From the NCBI RefSeq assembly GCF_001889605.1, contig NZ_CP018171.1, positions 248,001 through 312,000 on the forward strand: a stretch of DNA of 64,000 nt, given 5' to 3'. Of this stretch, positions 24,371-34,555 are shown piece by piece (position 1 is the stretch's first letter; each line of letters begins with the position of its first letter). A model generated the notes under the pieces. It was not told the origin of the DNA and did not search any database. It saw only the letters and a list, made by a program, of their open reading frames with translations. Position numbers and translations under genes: made by a program. This DNA is from Aquibium oceanicum (GTDB taxonomy: Bacteria > Pseudomonadota > Alphaproteobacteria > Rhizobiales > Rhizobiaceae).

Positions 24371-25579
24371 CTACCCCCACGCCACCGGCATCGCCGTAAT
24401 GCCGCGTATCCCGGTATGCCCCTTCGCAATCGGCGGGTCGCCCGCGAGCCTCAGCTCGGGCAGCCGCTGCGACAGCACGATCAGCGCCTCCTCCATCTCC
24501 GCGCGCGCCAACGCCTCGCCGACGCAGCGGTGCACGCCGTGCCCGAAGCTCAGCGACCAGCGTGGATGGTCCTGCCTCCCGATGTCGAAGACGTCCGGTT
24601 CGGCGAAAACCGTCTCGTCGCGCTGGCCGGAGAGGATCGAGAGGTTCACCACCGTTCCCGGCTCCAGCCGCACGCCGTCGATCTCGACCGGCACGGTCAC
24701 CACCCGGCCAATCGCGCCGACGGGCGGCTCGTAGCGAAGCCCCTCCAGCACGGCGCCGGGTGCCAGCGCCGGGTCGGCTGTAAGGGCCTCCCATTGCGCG
24801 CGCCTCTGCAGCAGCTGCGAGACGGTGGATGTCAGTCCGAAGCGGGTGGTATCGCTGCCGCCGACGATGACGCTGACGATCTGCATCAGCGTCTCGATGG
24901 CCGAAAGCGTGCCGTCCTCGTCCACCCGTGCCAGGTAGGAGGACAGGAAATCCTCGCGCGGCGCGCGCCGCCGCTCCTCCAGGAGGTTTTCGACGTAGCG
25001 CACCAAATCCGCCGCCGCGGCCTCGATCGCGGGAAAATCCTCGTCGCGGAAGCCGCCCAGTCCGCGGGTCATGGTGTAGACCTTGGCCGCGAAATCCGGC
25101 GCCTCCTCGCGCGGGATGCCGAGGATGTCCGCAATCAGCCGCGCGGGAAGGGGCGAGGCGAAGGCGGCGAGGAAATCGGTCTCGCCCCGGGTGCCGATCT
25201 CGTCCAGCATCCCGCCGACAAGCGCTCTGATGTGCGGCCGCAGGTCCTGGATCAGCCGGAAGGCGAAAGCACGCGACAGCGGCGCGCGGCGCCTGGCATG
25301 CGCGGGCGCGTTGGAAAGCAGCAGGCTGTTGGCGTAGAAGTCGAAGAGCGAACCCTTGGTGATGCCGCGATGGACGAGCGCTTCCGTCTCCAATTGGCGC
25401 GTGTGGGTGTCGGTCATCAGCGCCATGATGTCGGCGTAGCGAACGACCGTCGGAAACCCTGCGCCGATCTGCAGGACGCCGCTGAGCGGACGGTGCCTTG
25501 CGAAGCCTGCATGCGGATCGGGCCGGAAATCGTCCGGATCGACCTTCGTCGGCCTCTTGCGCGTGGCCGTCGCGGTCAT
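24371..25579 (-). CDS. Cytochrome P450
   Basis: 402 residues, a soluble bacterial P450. The I-helix oxygen motif is VGGSDTTR, the K-helix E-x-x-R is EGLRYEP, and the heme loop is FGHGVHRCVG with the thiolate Cys. The start MTATATRKR has GGAGG upstream. No ferredoxin or reductase gene is nearby, so electrons must come from elsewhere. It follows a GNAT gene by 57 bp and a haloalkane dehalogenase further upstream, all on the minus strand, and may belong to the same acquired block. Substrate unknown. Confidence 0.93.
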   Translation of the reverse strand: MTATATRKRPTKVDPDDFRPDPHAGFARHRPLSGVLQIGAGFPTVVRYADIMALMTDTHTRQLETEALVHRGITKGSLFDFYANSLLLSNAPAHARRRAPLSRAFAFRLIQDLRPHIRALVGGMLDEIGTRGETDFLAAFASPLPARLIADILGIPREEAPDFAAKVYTMTRGLGGFRDEDFPAIEAAAADLVRYVENLLEERRRAPREDFLSSYLARVDEDGTLSAIETLMQIVSVIVGGSDTTRFGLTSTVSQLLQRRAQWEALTADPALAPGAVLEGLRYEPPVGAIGRVVTVPVEIDGVRLEPGTVVNLSILSGQRDETVFAEPDVFDIGRQDHPRWSLSFGHGVHRCVGEALARAEMEEALIVLSQRLPELRLAGDPPIAKGHTGIRGITAMPVAWG

Positions 25580-25636
25580 GTCGAAATCCTCCCATTGATC
25601 CACGCTACGCCTCCCGGCCGACGCGATGCGGGCCAT

Positions 25637-26083
25637 CTACGACAGGTCGTATTCGATGAAACCCGTTCGCCGCGCGACATGGTCGTAGAGTTTTCGCGCG
25701 GTCGTGTTGGTCTCGTGCGTCATCCAGTAAACGTTGGTGACACCAACCGCGTTCGCCTCGCGCTTGACCTCCTCGATCAGCACCCGGCCGAGCCCCGTGC
25801 CGCGCAGTTCGGGGTCAACGTAGAGGTCCTGGAGATAGCAGTTGTTGACCTGCGACCAGCAGGTGCGGTGGAAGAGATAGTGCACGAGCCCGACGGGCTG
25901 CGTCTTTACCACGGCCAGCATGCATTTCGGCTCGAATTCGCCACCGGAATGGATGCGTTCCCAGGTGGTGCGATAGACTTCCTCCGACACCTTCGTCTCG
26001 TAAAAGTCGAGATAGGCCGTCCACAGGCGTCGCCAGTCGGCTTCGTCCTTCTGCGTCGGCACCCTCAGTTCCATGCCTTCCAT
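25637..26083 (-). CDS. GNAT-family N-acetyltransferase
   Basis: 148 residues with the GNAT fold: an N-terminal helix pair, then LQDLYVDPELRGTGLGRVLIE, where RGTGLG is the acetyl-CoA pyrophosphate loop, and ANAVGVTNVYWMTHETN as the following strand and helix, typical of small-molecule or amine acetyltransferases. GGAAGGAAG precedes the ATG. It lies 27 bp after the dehalogenase and upstream of the P450. Substrate cannot be read. Confidence 0.87.
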   Translation of the reverse strand: MEGMELRVPTQKDEADWRRLWTAYLDFYETKVSEEVYRTTWERIHSGGEFEPKCMLAVVKTQPVGLVHYLFHRTCWSQVNNCYLQDLYVDPELRGTGLGRVLIEEVKREANAVGVTNVYWMTHETNTTARKLYDHVARRTGFIEYDLS

Positions 26084-26110
26084 GGCTTCTTCCTTCCGTC
26101 GATCGATGCC

Positions 26111-27004
26111 TCAGCCTTCGAACGAATCCAGCGCCGCTTTAGCCACCTCGTCGCCCCACTCCTGCACGAAGTGCCCGGCATCCTTAAGCACCAGCGGCTC
26201 GGGACAGTTCCGGATCACCTTGCGCATCGCTTCCATCACCGGAACGCCGAGCACCGGATCCTGCGCGCCGATCGCCATGAAGCTCCTGCCGCCCCAGTCC
26301 TCGCGCCAGAACCGCGCCGCCTCCCGCGAGGTATCGGCGCCTTCCATGCCTGGATCGGTCATCACCATCGCCGGAAAGCGCCGCACGCCGGCCTTGTAGG
26401 TCACGTCCGGGAACGGCGCGTCATAGGCGGCCGCCTCGGCTTCCGTCAGGTGCGGGCACGACCGCTTCATCAGCTTGCCGACCGCGAGATCCGGGTTCGC
26501 GGCGACATAGTCGCGCCACTGGACGAAGCCTTCGCTCGGCGCAGCACCGGTCGCGAGCGCCGTGTTCATGACGATCAGCCTGGAAAACCGCTCCGGCATC
26601 TCCATCGGCAGAGTCAGGCCAAGCAGGCCGCCCCAATCCTGCACGACCAGCGTGACGTTTGTCAGGTCCAGCCGCTCGATGAAGGCCAGCAGCATGCGCC
26701 GGTGGAAGTGGAACCCGTAGGTCGCGTCCTCCTCCGGCTTGTCGGAGCGGCCGAAGCCGGCGAAGTCCGGCGCCACCACGCGCCCGCCGGCCGCTGTGAA
26801 GACCGGGATCATCCTGCGATAGAGATAGGACCATGTCGGCTCGCCGTGCAGGCAGAGGAACGTGTGCCGGACATCGCGCGGACCCTCGTCGAGATAGTGG
26901 ATTCGAAGTCCGTCAATGTCGGTCAGCCCCTCCGCATAATGGGGCGCGAAGGGAAAGCCGGGCAGGTTCTCGAACCGCTCCTCAGGTGTTCTCAGAATGG
27001 CCAT
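26111..27004 (-). CDS. Haloalkane dehalogenase, DhlA-like (HLD-I)
   Basis: 297-residue alpha/beta hydrolase. It shares with the Xanthobacter enzyme DhlA (from memory) HGEPTWSYLYRRMIPVF, VVQDWGG with nucleophile Asp123 and halide-binding Trp124, Trp164 (EGFVQW, equal to DhlA Trp175), Asp250 (GAQDPVLG) and His279 (DAGHFVQE). All catalytic and halide-binding residues are kept. It lacks the short duplicated cap-domain insertion that DhlA has before its second Trp. AGGAGG stands 7 nt before the ATG. It probably hydrolyses a haloalkane or halo-acid-like substrate, though another alpha/beta hydrolase reaction is possible. Confidence 0.88.
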   Translation of the reverse strand: MAILRTPEERFENLPGFPFAPHYAEGLTDIDGLRIHYLDEGPRDVRHTFLCLHGEPTWSYLYRRMIPVFTAAGGRVVAPDFAGFGRSDKPEEDATYGFHFHRRMLLAFIERLDLTNVTLVVQDWGGLLGLTLPMEMPERFSRLIVMNTALATGAAPSEGFVQWRDYVAANPDLAVGKLMKRSCPHLTEAEAAAYDAPFPDVTYKAGVRRFPAMVMTDPGMEGADTSREAARFWREDWGGRSFMAIGAQDPVLGVPVMEAMRKVIRNCPEPLVLKDAGHFVQEWGDEVAKAALDSFEG

Positions 27005-27060
27005 GCGGGTTCCTCCTCCCCGGTTCGCGGCGTTTTCGCCGCAACGGTCTCGGCCTCGGG

Positions 27061-27900
27061 CTATCCCTGCCGTCGCGCCATGAAGGCCAGCCGCTCGAAC
27101 AGGTGCACATCCTGCTCGTTCTTCAACAGTGCGCCATGCAGCCTCGGCAGCGCGTTCTTCGCATCACCGCGCAGGTCGGCCGGATCGACGTCGTCAGAGA
27201 CGAGCAGACGGATCCAGTCCAGCGCCTCCGAGGTCGACGGCTTCTTCTTCAGCCCCGGCACGTCGCGCACTTCGTAGAACTGCGTCAGCGCCGCACGCAC
27301 GAGGGTCTGCTTGATGCCCGGATAGTGCACGTCGACGATGCGCTGCAGCGTCTCCATCTCGGGGAAGCGGATGTAGTGGAAGAAGCAGCGGCGCAGGAAG
27401 GCGTCGGGCAGCTCCTTCTCGTTGTTGGAGGTGATGATGACGATCGGTCGCTGCGCCGCCTTCACCGTCTCGCCGGTCTCGTAGACGTAGAACTCCATGC
27501 GGTCGAGTTCCTGCAGCAAATCGTTCGGGAACTCGATGTCGGCCTTGTCGATCTCGTCGATCAAAAGCACGACCTTCTTACCGGCCGCGAAGGCCTCCCA
27601 AAGCTTGCCGCGCTTGATGTAGTTCCGGATGTCGTTGAAGCGATCGTCGCCGAGCTGGCTGTCGCGCAGCCGCGACACGGCATCGTATTCGTAGAGCCCC
27701 TGCTGTGCCTTGGTGGTGGATTTCACGTGCCACTCGATCAGGTCGAGGTCCAGCGCGGCGGCGACCTGCCGGGCGAGTTCGGTCTTGCCCGTCCCCGGCT
27801 CGCCCTTGACCAGCAGCGGCCGCTCCAGCGCGATCGCCGCATTCACCGCCACCATCAGATCCCGGTCGGCGATATAGGCCGACGTGCCTTCGAAACGCAT
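27061..27900 (-). CDS. MoxR-type AAA+ ATPase
   Basis: 279 residues. Walker A is LLVKGEPGTGKTEL (29-42), Walker B is VVLLIDEIDKAD, sensor 1 is PIVIITSNNEKELPDAFLRRC with the arginine finger pair. MoxR proteins act as chaperone-like ATPases with a VWA partner. The start MRFEGTSAYIADRD removes a 39-codon non-conserved upstream frame. The next gene in the same direction is the dehalogenase, not the expected VWA gene, which lies 3.5 kb further on. Confidence 0.92.
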   Translation of the reverse strand: MRFEGTSAYIADRDLMVAVNAAIALERPLLVKGEPGTGKTELARQVAAALDLDLIEWHVKSTTKAQQGLYEYDAVSRLRDSQLGDDRFNDIRNYIKRGKLWEAFAAGKKVVLLIDEIDKADIEFPNDLLQELDRMEFYVYETGETVKAAQRPIVIITSNNEKELPDAFLRRCFFHYIRFPEMETLQRIVDVHYPGIKQTLVRAALTQFYEVRDVPGLKKKPSTSEALDWIRLLVSDDVDPADLRGDAKNALPRLHGALLKNEQDVHLFERLAFMARRQG

Positions 27901-27979
27901 GCGCAGATTTCCCGGATGATTGTTCAAACTTGTCGCGAACCCTAGGGAGTGACACAAGCAGGCGCAAGCCGCGAGTGCC

Positions 27980-28648
27980 TCACCGGCTGCCGAAGATGGC
28001 CGAGCCGACGCGCACACTGGTGGCGCCGAAGGCGATCGCGGTCTCGTAGTCGCCGGACATGCCCATCGAGAGTTTTTCCACCCCTGCCTCGCGCGAGAGC
28101 TTTTCGAGAAGCGCGAAATGCGGGCCGGGATTTTCCTCGAAGGGCGGGATCGCCATCAGGCCTTCGATGGCGAGGCCATGCAAGTCCCGGCAGCGCTCCA
28201 CGAAGGCGACCGCCTCGCGCGGGTCGATCCCGGCCTTCTGCTCCTCAAGCCCGGTGTTCACCTGCACGTAGATGCGCGGGAACTTCTCCTGCTTCCTCAT
28301 CTCCTTGGCCAGTTCGGCGGCGATTTTCTCCCGGTCGACGGTCTCGATGACGTCGAACAGCGCCACGGCCTCCCTGGCCTTGTTGGATTGCAGCGGCCCG
28401 ATCAGGTGCAGCTCGATGTCCGGGAACCCTTCCATCAGTGCCGGCCACTTACCCTGCGCCTCCTGGACACGGTTCTCGCCGAAGACCCGCTGGCCGGCCT
28501 CGATCACCGGCCGGATCGCGTCCGCATCGAAGGTCTTCGAGACGGCGACCAGCGTCACCGCGCCAGGCTCGCGCCCGGCCTCCTTCGCGGCGCTGGCGAT
28601 GCGTCGCCTGACCTCCTGGAGCCTGTCGACCGCGCTCTCCATCTTCAT
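27980..28648 (-). CDS. PLP homeostasis protein (YggS/PROSC family)
   Basis: 222 residues. Contains VTLVAVSKTF with Lys38, the pyridoxal phosphate-binding residue, FGENRVQEAQGKW, and the family segment HLIGPLQSNKAREA. The C-terminus has LSMGMSGDYETAIAFGATSVRVGSAIFG, matching the family. It buffers PLP and affects amino-acid balance. CGGAGA precedes ATG 28648. It is divergent from leuS, a common arrangement in rhizobia. Confidence 0.94.
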   Translation of the reverse strand: MKMESAVDRLQEVRRRIASAAKEAGREPGAVTLVAVSKTFDADAIRPVIEAGQRVFGENRVQEAQGKWPALMEGFPDIELHLIGPLQSNKAREAVALFDVIETVDREKIAAELAKEMRKQEKFPRIYVQVNTGLEEQKAGIDPREAVAFVERCRDLHGLAIEGLMAIPPFEENPGPHFALLEKLSREAGVEKLSMGMSGDYETAIAFGATSVRVGSAIFGSR

Positions 28649-28762
28649 GTCTCCGACTGCAATTCGACCGGCAGGCGCGCTGCCCGGAGTTGACGCTCCC
28701 GGCAATCCGTGGTGAAGGTCCGCCCGGCATTTTCCGGCACCTTATCGAGCGAATTCACGGTC

Positions 28763-31402
28763 ATGGCAACCGAACGATACAATCCCCGCGTGGCGGAGCC
28801 GCGCTGGCGGAAGGCCTGGGACGAGGCCGGGCTCTTCCGGACAAGGAACGACGATCCGGGTCCGAAGTACTACGTGCTGGAGATGTTCCCCTATCCGTCA
28901 GGGCGCATCCACATGGGCCACGTGCGCAACTACACCATGGGCGACGTTGTGGCGCGTTACAAGCGGGCCATGGGCTGCAACGTCCTGCACCCGATGGGCT
29001 GGGACGCGTTCGGGCTGCCGGCCGAGAACGCCGCGCGCGACAACAAGGTCAATCCGCGCGACTGGACCTATGCCAACATCGAGACGATGAAGGGCCAGCT
29101 AAAGACCATGGGCCTGTCGCTCGACTGGGACCGCGAGTTCGCGACCTGCGACCCGAGCTACTACAGGCACCAGCAGAAGATGTTCCTCGACTTCTGGAAG
29201 GCCGGGCTGGTGGAGCGCAAGTCGGCCAAGGTCAACTGGGACCCGGTCGACATGACGGTGCTCGCCAACGAGCAGGTGATCGACGGGCGCGGCTGGCGCT
29301 CCGGCGCGCCGGTCGAGCAGCGCGACCTGACGCAGTGGTTCTTCAAGATCACGAAGATGAGCCAGGAGCTGCTCGACAGCCTGGACACGCTCGAGCGCTG
29401 GCCCGACAAGGTCAAGCTGATGCAGGCGAACTGGATCGGCCGCTCAGAGGGTCTCCTGATCCGCTGGCCGCTGGCCACGGACACCGCGCCTGAGGGCGAG
29501 ACCGAACTCGAGGTCTACACGACCCGTCCCGACACCATCTTCGGCGCCTCCTTCATGGCGGTCGCGGCCGACCATCCGCTGGCGCGGAAGGCGGCGGAAG
29601 GCAATCCCGAACTCGCCGCCTTCATCGACGAGATCCGCCACATGGGTACCTCGGCAGCCGCGCTCGAAACGGCCGAGAAGAAGGGCTTCGACACCGGCGT
29701 CCGCGTGGTCCATCCCTTCGACGAGAACTGGACGCTGCCGGTCTACGTGGCGAACTTCGTCCTGATGGAATACGGAACGGGCGCCATCTTCGGCTGCCCC
29801 TCGGGCGACCAGCGCGACCTCGACTTCGCCAACCGCTACGGCCTGCCGGTCGTGCCCGTGGTGATGCCGGAGGACGCCGACAAGGCCAGTTTCCAGATCA
29901 TCGACGAGGCCTATGTCGACGACGGCGTGATGATCAATTCGCGCTTTCTCGACGGCATGAAGGCGAAGCAGGCCTTCGACGAAGTGGCCGGACGCCTGGA
30001 GGCGGTGACGATCGGCAACCGCCCGGTAGCGGAGCGCAAGGTGCAGTTCCGCCTACGCGATTGGCTGATCTCGCGCCAGCGCTACTGGGGCTGCCCGATC
30101 CCGGTCATCCACTGCGAAAAGTGCGGTTCACTGCCGGTCCCCGACGACCAGTTGCCCGTCGAGTTGCCCGGCGACGTCACCTTCGACCGGCCCGGCAACC
30201 CGCTCGACCATCATCCGAAGTGGAAGCACGTCGCCTGTCCGCAATGCGGCGGGGATGCGCGCCGCGACACCGACACGATGGACACTTTCGTCGACTCGTC
30301 CTGGTATTTCGCGCGCTTCACCGATCCGTGGAACGAGGCGGCGCCGACGACGCTGGAGTATGTCGACGGACCGAACGGCTGGCTGCCGGTCAACCAGTAC
30401 ATCGGCGGCATCGAGCACGCGATCCTGCACCTGCTCTATTCGCGCTTCTTCGCCCGCGCCATGAAGGCGACGGGACACCTGGACACGGTCGAGGAACCCT
30501 TCGAGGGCCTGTTCACGCAGGGCATGGTGGTCCACGAGACCTATCGGCGCGGCTCCGGTCCGAACGGCAGCTACGTAACGCCGGCCGAGGTGAAGGTCGA
30601 GGAGATCGACGGGCAGCGCCGCGCCGTGCTGATGACGACCGGCGAGGAACTCGCCATCGGCCCGATCGAGAAGATGTCGAAGTCGAAGAAGAACGTGGTC
30701 GACCCCGACGACATCATCGCGAGCTACGGCGCAGACACGGCGCGCTGGTTCATGCTGTCGGATTCGCCGCCCGACCGCGACGTGATCTGGACGGAATCGG
30801 GCGTGGAAGGCGCGCACCGCTTCGTCCAGCGCGTCTGGCGCCTCGTCTCGGAAGCAGCTCCCGTGCTGAAGGACGCGACCCCGGCGGCGGGAACCGAGGC
30901 GGATGCGCTCGAGGTCTCGCGTGCCGCCCACAAGACGGTCAAGGCCGTGAGCGAGGAGATCGAGCGGCTCGGCTTCAACAAGGCGGTCGCCCGCATCTAC
31001 GAACTGGTCAACACGCTGTCTCCGCAACTGGCGAAGGCAGGCGAACCCGACGCGGCGACCAAGGGCGCTCTGCGTCAGGCGGTGGAGATGCTGGTGTTGA
31101 TGATCTCGCCGATGATGCCCCACCTGGCGGAAGAATGCTGGGCCGCCATCGGCGGCCGCGGCATGGCGGCCGAGCAGGGCTGGCCCGCATACGATCCCGC
31201 GCTGGTCGTGGACGACCAGATCGCGCTTCCCGTACAGATCAACGGCAAGAGGCGCGGCGATTTGACAATTGCGCGCGACGCGGATCAAGTTGCCGTCGAA
31301 TCGGCGGTGCTCGAACTCGATTTCGTCCGTAAGGCGCTCGAAGGACGGTCTCCGCGCAAGGTGATCGTCGTGCCGCAGAGGATCGTCAATGTCGTGGTCT
31401 GA
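28763..31402 (+). CDS. leuS: Leucyl-tRNA synthetase
   Basis: 879 residues, class Ia synthetase. The HIGH box is HMGH (50-53), the CP1 editing domain follows (about 220-420, with [12 protein letters not shown]), a zinc-ribbon-like [15 protein letters not shown] is present, and KMSKS is at 637-641. The anticodon-binding and C-terminal domains are complete, ending [11 protein letters not shown]. The start [15 protein letters not shown] is the family N-terminus. The 3' end overlaps lptE by 14 bp, so the two are co-transcribed. Confidence 0.98.
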   Translation: MATERYNPRVAEPRWRKAWDEAGLFRTRNDDPGPKYYVLEMFPYPSGRIHMGHVRNYTMGDVVARYKRAMGCNVLHPMGWDAFGLPAENAARDNKVNPRDWTYANIETMKGQLKTMGLSLDWDREFATCDPSYYRHQQKMFLDFWKAGLVERKSAKVNWDPVDMTVLANEQVIDGRGWRSGAPVEQRDLTQWFFKITKMSQELLDSLDTLERWPDKVKLMQANWIGRSEGLLIRWPLATDTAPEGETELEVYTTRPDTIFGASFMAVAADHPLARKAAEGNPELAAFIDEIRHMGTSAAALETAEKKGFDTGVRVVHPFDENWTLPVYVANFVLMEYGTGAIFGCPSGDQRDLDFANRYGLPVVPVVMPEDADKASFQIIDEAYVDDGVMINSRFLDGMKAKQAFDEVAGRLEAVTIGNRPVAERKVQFRLRDWLISRQRYWGCPIPVIHCEKCGSLPVPDDQLPVELPGDVTFDRPGNPLDHHPKWKHVACPQCGGDARRDTDTMDTFVDSSWYFARFTDPWNEAAPTTLEYVDGPNGWLPVNQYIGGIEHAILHLLYSRFFARAMKATGHLDTVEEPFEGLFTQGMVVHETYRRGSGPNGSYVTPAEVKVEEIDGQRRAVLMTTGEELAIGPIEKMSKSKKNVVDPDDIIASYGADTARWFMLSDSPPDRDVIWTESGVEGAHRFVQRVWRLVSEAAPVLKDATPAAGTEADALEVSRAAHKTVKAVSEEIERLGFNKAVARIYELVNTLSPQLAKAGEPDAATKGALRQAVEMLVLMISPMMPHLAEECWAAIGGRGMAAEQGWPAYDPALVVDDQIALPVQINGKRRGDLTIARDADQVAVESAVLELDFVRKALEGRSPRKVIVVPQRIVNVVV

Positions 31403-31961
31403 CCGGGTTCACCGACGCCTTTCCTGGTTCTCCCGTGCCGGTGCCATGGCCGTGCTCGGAGCAATGGCGCTTTTGGTGGGCGGCTGTACCGTGCAGCCGC
31501 TCTACGGCAACGTCTCCTCCGTGACGCCGGGTGTCGCGGACGCGCGCATCGCGTCGATCTATATCGCGGAGGTCGACACCCGCGACGCGCAGGAGGTGCG
31601 CAACCATCTGATCTTCCTGCTCAACGGCGGCGCCGGCCAGCCGGATAATCCCCAGTACCGCATGATCCTGAAGGTTACGAAGAGATCCGCCTCCACGGTG
31701 ACGCTCCAGTCGGCCTCCGGCGACAATGAACCGACCGCCGGTTCGGTCCGGCTGATCGGTCGCTACCGCCTCAAGGACACCGAGACTGACAAGACCGTCA
31801 TCGAGGGCGAGCGCAGCGCCACCGCGTTCTTCGACCGGCCACGGCAGCTCTTCGCAGAGAGCCGCGCAAAGCGGGACGCGGTTGACCGCGCGGCGCGCGA
31901 AGTAGCCGAGTTCATCCGTCTGGATATGATGATGGAGTTGAAGCGAGCACAGGCGCAATAG
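31389..31961 (+). CDS. lptE: LPS assembly lipoprotein LptE
   Basis: 190 residues with a basic start, a hydrophobic segment (about 17-32) and a lipobox LVGGC giving an N-terminal lipid-modified Cys33, as for outer-membrane lipoproteins. The mature part begins TVQPLYG, the usual LptE motif. It supports LptD in inserting lipopolysaccharide in the outer membrane. It starts inside leuS. The next gene downstream is an acyltransferase. Confidence 0.85.
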   Translation: MSWSDRVHRRLSWFSRAGAMAVLGAMALLVGGCTVQPLYGNVSSVTPGVADARIASIYIAEVDTRDAQEVRNHLIFLLNGGAGQPDNPQYRMILKVTKRSASTVTLQSASGDNEPTAGSVRLIGRYRLKDTETDKTVIEGERSATAFFDRPRQLFAESRAKRDAVDRAAREVAEFIRLDMMMELKRAQAQ

Positions 31962-32052
31962 CTTTCGGGAACCCGCGCTGGTGCTGAAAGTTAAGGCATG
32001 GACGTCATTCTTGCGTCATAGTATTCGGCCAGACAGGGGCCGATCGGAGTCG

Positions 32053-32982
32053 ATGACCATGGACCTGCAGACGTCGCCATCCTCCATTGCGAGGCTGCTG
32101 GGTGGCCGGGCCTTCTACGGGAGCACCGTCGACATCGATTCCCACATCATCGACCAGCTGATCCACGAACGGTCCCTGAAGATTTCGCGGCACCCGCTCT
32201 GGCCGCTGATGCGGCCAGTTCTGCTGCGCATGTTCCACTATGACGAGGCCGTGCGCATGGCGGACGCCATCGCGCCGCTGAGCGGGTGGGACGCACTCCA
32301 GCACCTGAGTTCGCTGCTGTCGCTCGACATCAAGGTGTCGGGGGTGGAAAACCTGCCGGAGACGGGCGGCTTCATCCTGGCGCCGAACCACCCCACCGGC
32401 ATCGCCGACGGCATCGCTGTGTTTGACATCCTGAAGGACCGTCGGCGCGACCTCACCATCTTCGCCAACCGCGATGCCCTGCGTGTGGCGGCAGGCTTTC
32501 GCGATCTGATCATCCCGGTCGAATGGCGCCCGGGCGAAAAGTCCCATTCCAAGAGCCGCGATACGCTGGAGATGACTGCCCGCGCCTTCTCGCAGGAGCG
32601 GGCGGTGGTGCTCTTTCCGTCAGGCCGCATCGCGTTCTGGAACGAAGGCAGCCTCACAGAGCGGCCCTGGCAGACCTCGGCGGTGGCGCTCGCCCGCCGC
32701 TACGGCGTGCCGATCTTGCCGGCGCATATCTCCGCGCGCAATTCGGGGCTGTTCTACTTCCTGGCCAAGCACTCGACGGAATTGCGCGACATGACGCTGT
32801 TCCACGAACTTCTGAACAAGAAGCGCTTCAGCTTCACGATCACCGTCGGCAGACCTATCGAGGCCGCGCGGCTGGTCGGCGATCCGGTCGACGTCACGGC
32901 CATGCTGCAGAAGCATACGGTCGAGGCGCTGAAGGCCGACCCGCAGGCGCAGTTCGAGCCCGCCCTCGCGACGTCCGCCTGA
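32053..32982 (+). CDS. Lysophospholipid/glycerol-3-phosphate-type acyltransferase
   Basis: 309 residues. The motif NHPTGIADGIA resembles the H-x4-D box of PlsC-like enzymes but with one extra residue between His and Asp. Other blocks are FPSGRIAFWNEG for the phosphate-binding region and VPILPAHIS. The N-terminal region is hydrophilic, so it is probably peripheral on the inner membrane. Starts at 32053 or 32059 are both possible with GGAG at 32046-32049. It could acylate a lysolipid such as ornithine lipid or phosphatidic acid. It is 92 bp after lptE and convergent with the hydratase. Confidence 0.78.
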   Translation: MTMDLQTSPSSIARLLGGRAFYGSTVDIDSHIIDQLIHERSLKISRHPLWPLMRPVLLRMFHYDEAVRMADAIAPLSGWDALQHLSSLLSLDIKVSGVENLPETGGFILAPNHPTGIADGIAVFDILKDRRRDLTIFANRDALRVAAGFRDLIIPVEWRPGEKSHSKSRDTLEMTARAFSQERAVVLFPSGRIAFWNEGSLTERPWQTSAVALARRYGVPILPAHISARNSGLFYFLAKHSTELRDMTLFHELLNKKRFSFTITVGRPIEAARLVGDPVDVTAMLQKHTVEALKADPQAQFEPALATSA

Positions 32983-32992
32983 CGTTCCCGGG

Positions 32993-33805
32993 TCAGGAAA
33001 TCGCGGCCGTCAATCCTTCAAGCGGCAAACCACCCGACACGCTGGTTGACCATTGCTGTCCCGCGAACACGGGGAAGGCGCGCGTCAAGGTTCCCGTCGT
33101 GACGATCTCGCCAGCGCGAAGCGGCGGATTGTGCGCGTCGCGGTCGAGCACCTTCGCCAGATGCATCAGCGCCTGGACCGGTCCGTCGAGCACGTTCGAG
33201 CCGCTACCGGTATCCATCACCGCGCCGTCGCAGGAGAGTTCGAGTTCCACCGCGGCGAGCCGGGCCGCCAGACCCGGCCTGTCTGCCGGCGCGATCTCCA
33301 GCTTCGGCCCGATGTGAAGCCCGCCGTGCAGGCCGCCGTCGGCGATGCAGTCGGAGGGGGCGAAGCGCCAGCCGGGGAAGATCGACTGCACGATCTCGAA
33401 GCCAAGCGCCACCCAGTCGATGGAGGCCTCGACCTCTTCCAGGCTCATGTCGGCCGTCAGGTCGCGCCCGATCCCGAGCACGATTTCCGGCTCGATGCGC
33501 GGCTCGGGCAGGTGCGAGGCGCGGATGGTGCCGCCCGACGGAATCTCGCGGAACACCGTGTCGTAGACGTCGCCCCAGATCGGCTCGAAGACCTGGTACT
33601 CGGCCCAGATGTTGCGGTTGGTGAAGCCGATCTTTCGCCCGATCGGCCTTTCGCCGCGTGCCGAGCGGAGCCGTCGCAGTTCGGCCGTGACCGCATAGGC
33701 GGCATGGTTGTCGAAGCCGGCGATCCGCCCGGAGAAGGGCTCGACCTGGCGGCCTTCATCCAGCGCGGCAAGAACCTCCACCGCGATCTCACCGGCGCCG
33801 GCCAT
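32993..33805 (-). CDS. Fumarylacetoacetase-fold hydratase/decarboxylase (MhpD-like)
   Basis: 270 residues. The conserved segments are GRKIGFTNRNIW, PEIVLGIGRDL with the metal-binding acidic residues (IEPEIV), and GSGSNVLDGPVQALMHLAKVL, as in 2-keto-4-pentenoate hydratase and 2-oxo-3-hexenedioate decarboxylase. The reaction would be hydration or decarboxylation of a 2-oxo-alkenoate. It begins 6 bp after the transaldolase stop and so is co-transcribed with it. No meta-cleavage pathway neighbours are visible. Confidence 0.78.
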   Translation of the reverse strand: MAGAGEIAVEVLAALDEGRQVEPFSGRIAGFDNHAAYAVTAELRRLRSARGERPIGRKIGFTNRNIWAEYQVFEPIWGDVYDTVFREIPSGGTIRASHLPEPRIEPEIVLGIGRDLTADMSLEEVEASIDWVALGFEIVQSIFPGWRFAPSDCIADGGLHGGLHIGPKLEIAPADRPGLAARLAAVELELSCDGAVMDTGSGSNVLDGPVQALMHLAKVLDRDAHNPPLRAGEIVTTGTLTRAFPVFAGQQWSTSVSGGLPLEGLTAAIS

Positions 33806-33811
33806 CGTGCC

Positions 33812-34465
33812 TCAGCCGATCTTCTGGCCGGTCTTGGCCCAGTCCGCCAGGAAGGCGTCGAGGCCCTTGTCGGTCAGCGGATGCTTGACCAGCGCCTTGA
33901 GCGTGGCCGGCGGGGCGGTCACCACGTCGGAGCCGATCATGGCGGCCTGCTTCACGTGGTTCACGGTGCGTGCCGACGCGGCGAGGATCTCGGTGGGGAA
34001 ATCGTAATTGTCGTAGATGGTGCGAATCTCTGCGATCAGCTCCATGCCGTCGAGACCGATATCATCCAGCCGGCCGATGAAGGGCGAAATGAAGCTCGCG
34101 CCGGCCTTGGCGGCGAGCAGTGCCTGGTTGGCCGAGAAGCACAGGGTGACGTTGACCATTCGCCCGTCCGAGCGGATCGCCTTGCAGGCGCGCAGGCCGT
34201 CGAGGGTCAACGGTACCTTTATGCAGACATTGTCCGCGATCTTCGAGAGGATGTTCGCCTCGCGCATCATCTCGTCGTATTCGGTGGCGACCACCTCGGC
34301 AGAGACCGGGCCGGCGACGACGGAACAGATTTCCTTCGTCACCTCGGCGATCGAGCCGCCGGACTTGAGGATCAGCGAGGGGTTCGTCGTGACGCCGTCC
34401 AGAAGGCCGAGATCGTTCAGTTCCCGGATCTCCTTCACGTCGGCGGTGTCGGCGAAGAATTTCAT
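33812..34465 (-). CDS. Fructose-6-phosphate aldolase/transaldolase-like protein
   Basis: 217 residues starting [16 protein letters not shown], the standard opening of the small TalC/FSA group. It has [22 protein letters not shown]-like (here NVCIKVPLT with the Schiff-base Lys), and [12 protein letters not shown]. Length fits single-domain transaldolase/FSA enzymes that act on fructose 6-phosphate or sedoheptulose phosphates. AAGGAGA precedes ATG 34465. It heads an operon with the hydratase and is divergent from priA. Confidence 0.9.
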   Translation of the reverse strand: MKFFADTADVKEIRELNDLGLLDGVTTNPSLILKSGGSIAEVTKEICSVVAGPVSAEVVATEYDEMMREANILSKIADNVCIKVPLTLDGLRACKAIRSDGRMVNVTLCFSANQALLAAKAGASFISPFIGRLDDIGLDGMELIAEIRTIYDNYDFPTEILAASARTVNHVKQAAMIGSDVVTAPPATLKALVKHPLTDKGLDAFLADWAKTGQKIG

Positions 34466-34555
34466 GACCGTCTCCTTGGGCATACGGGTGCGGCGGCGGA
34501 TAGCCGCTCTTGTCGGCCTTTGCTCTAGACGAAACTCGGGGCAAGGTCACGCGCA

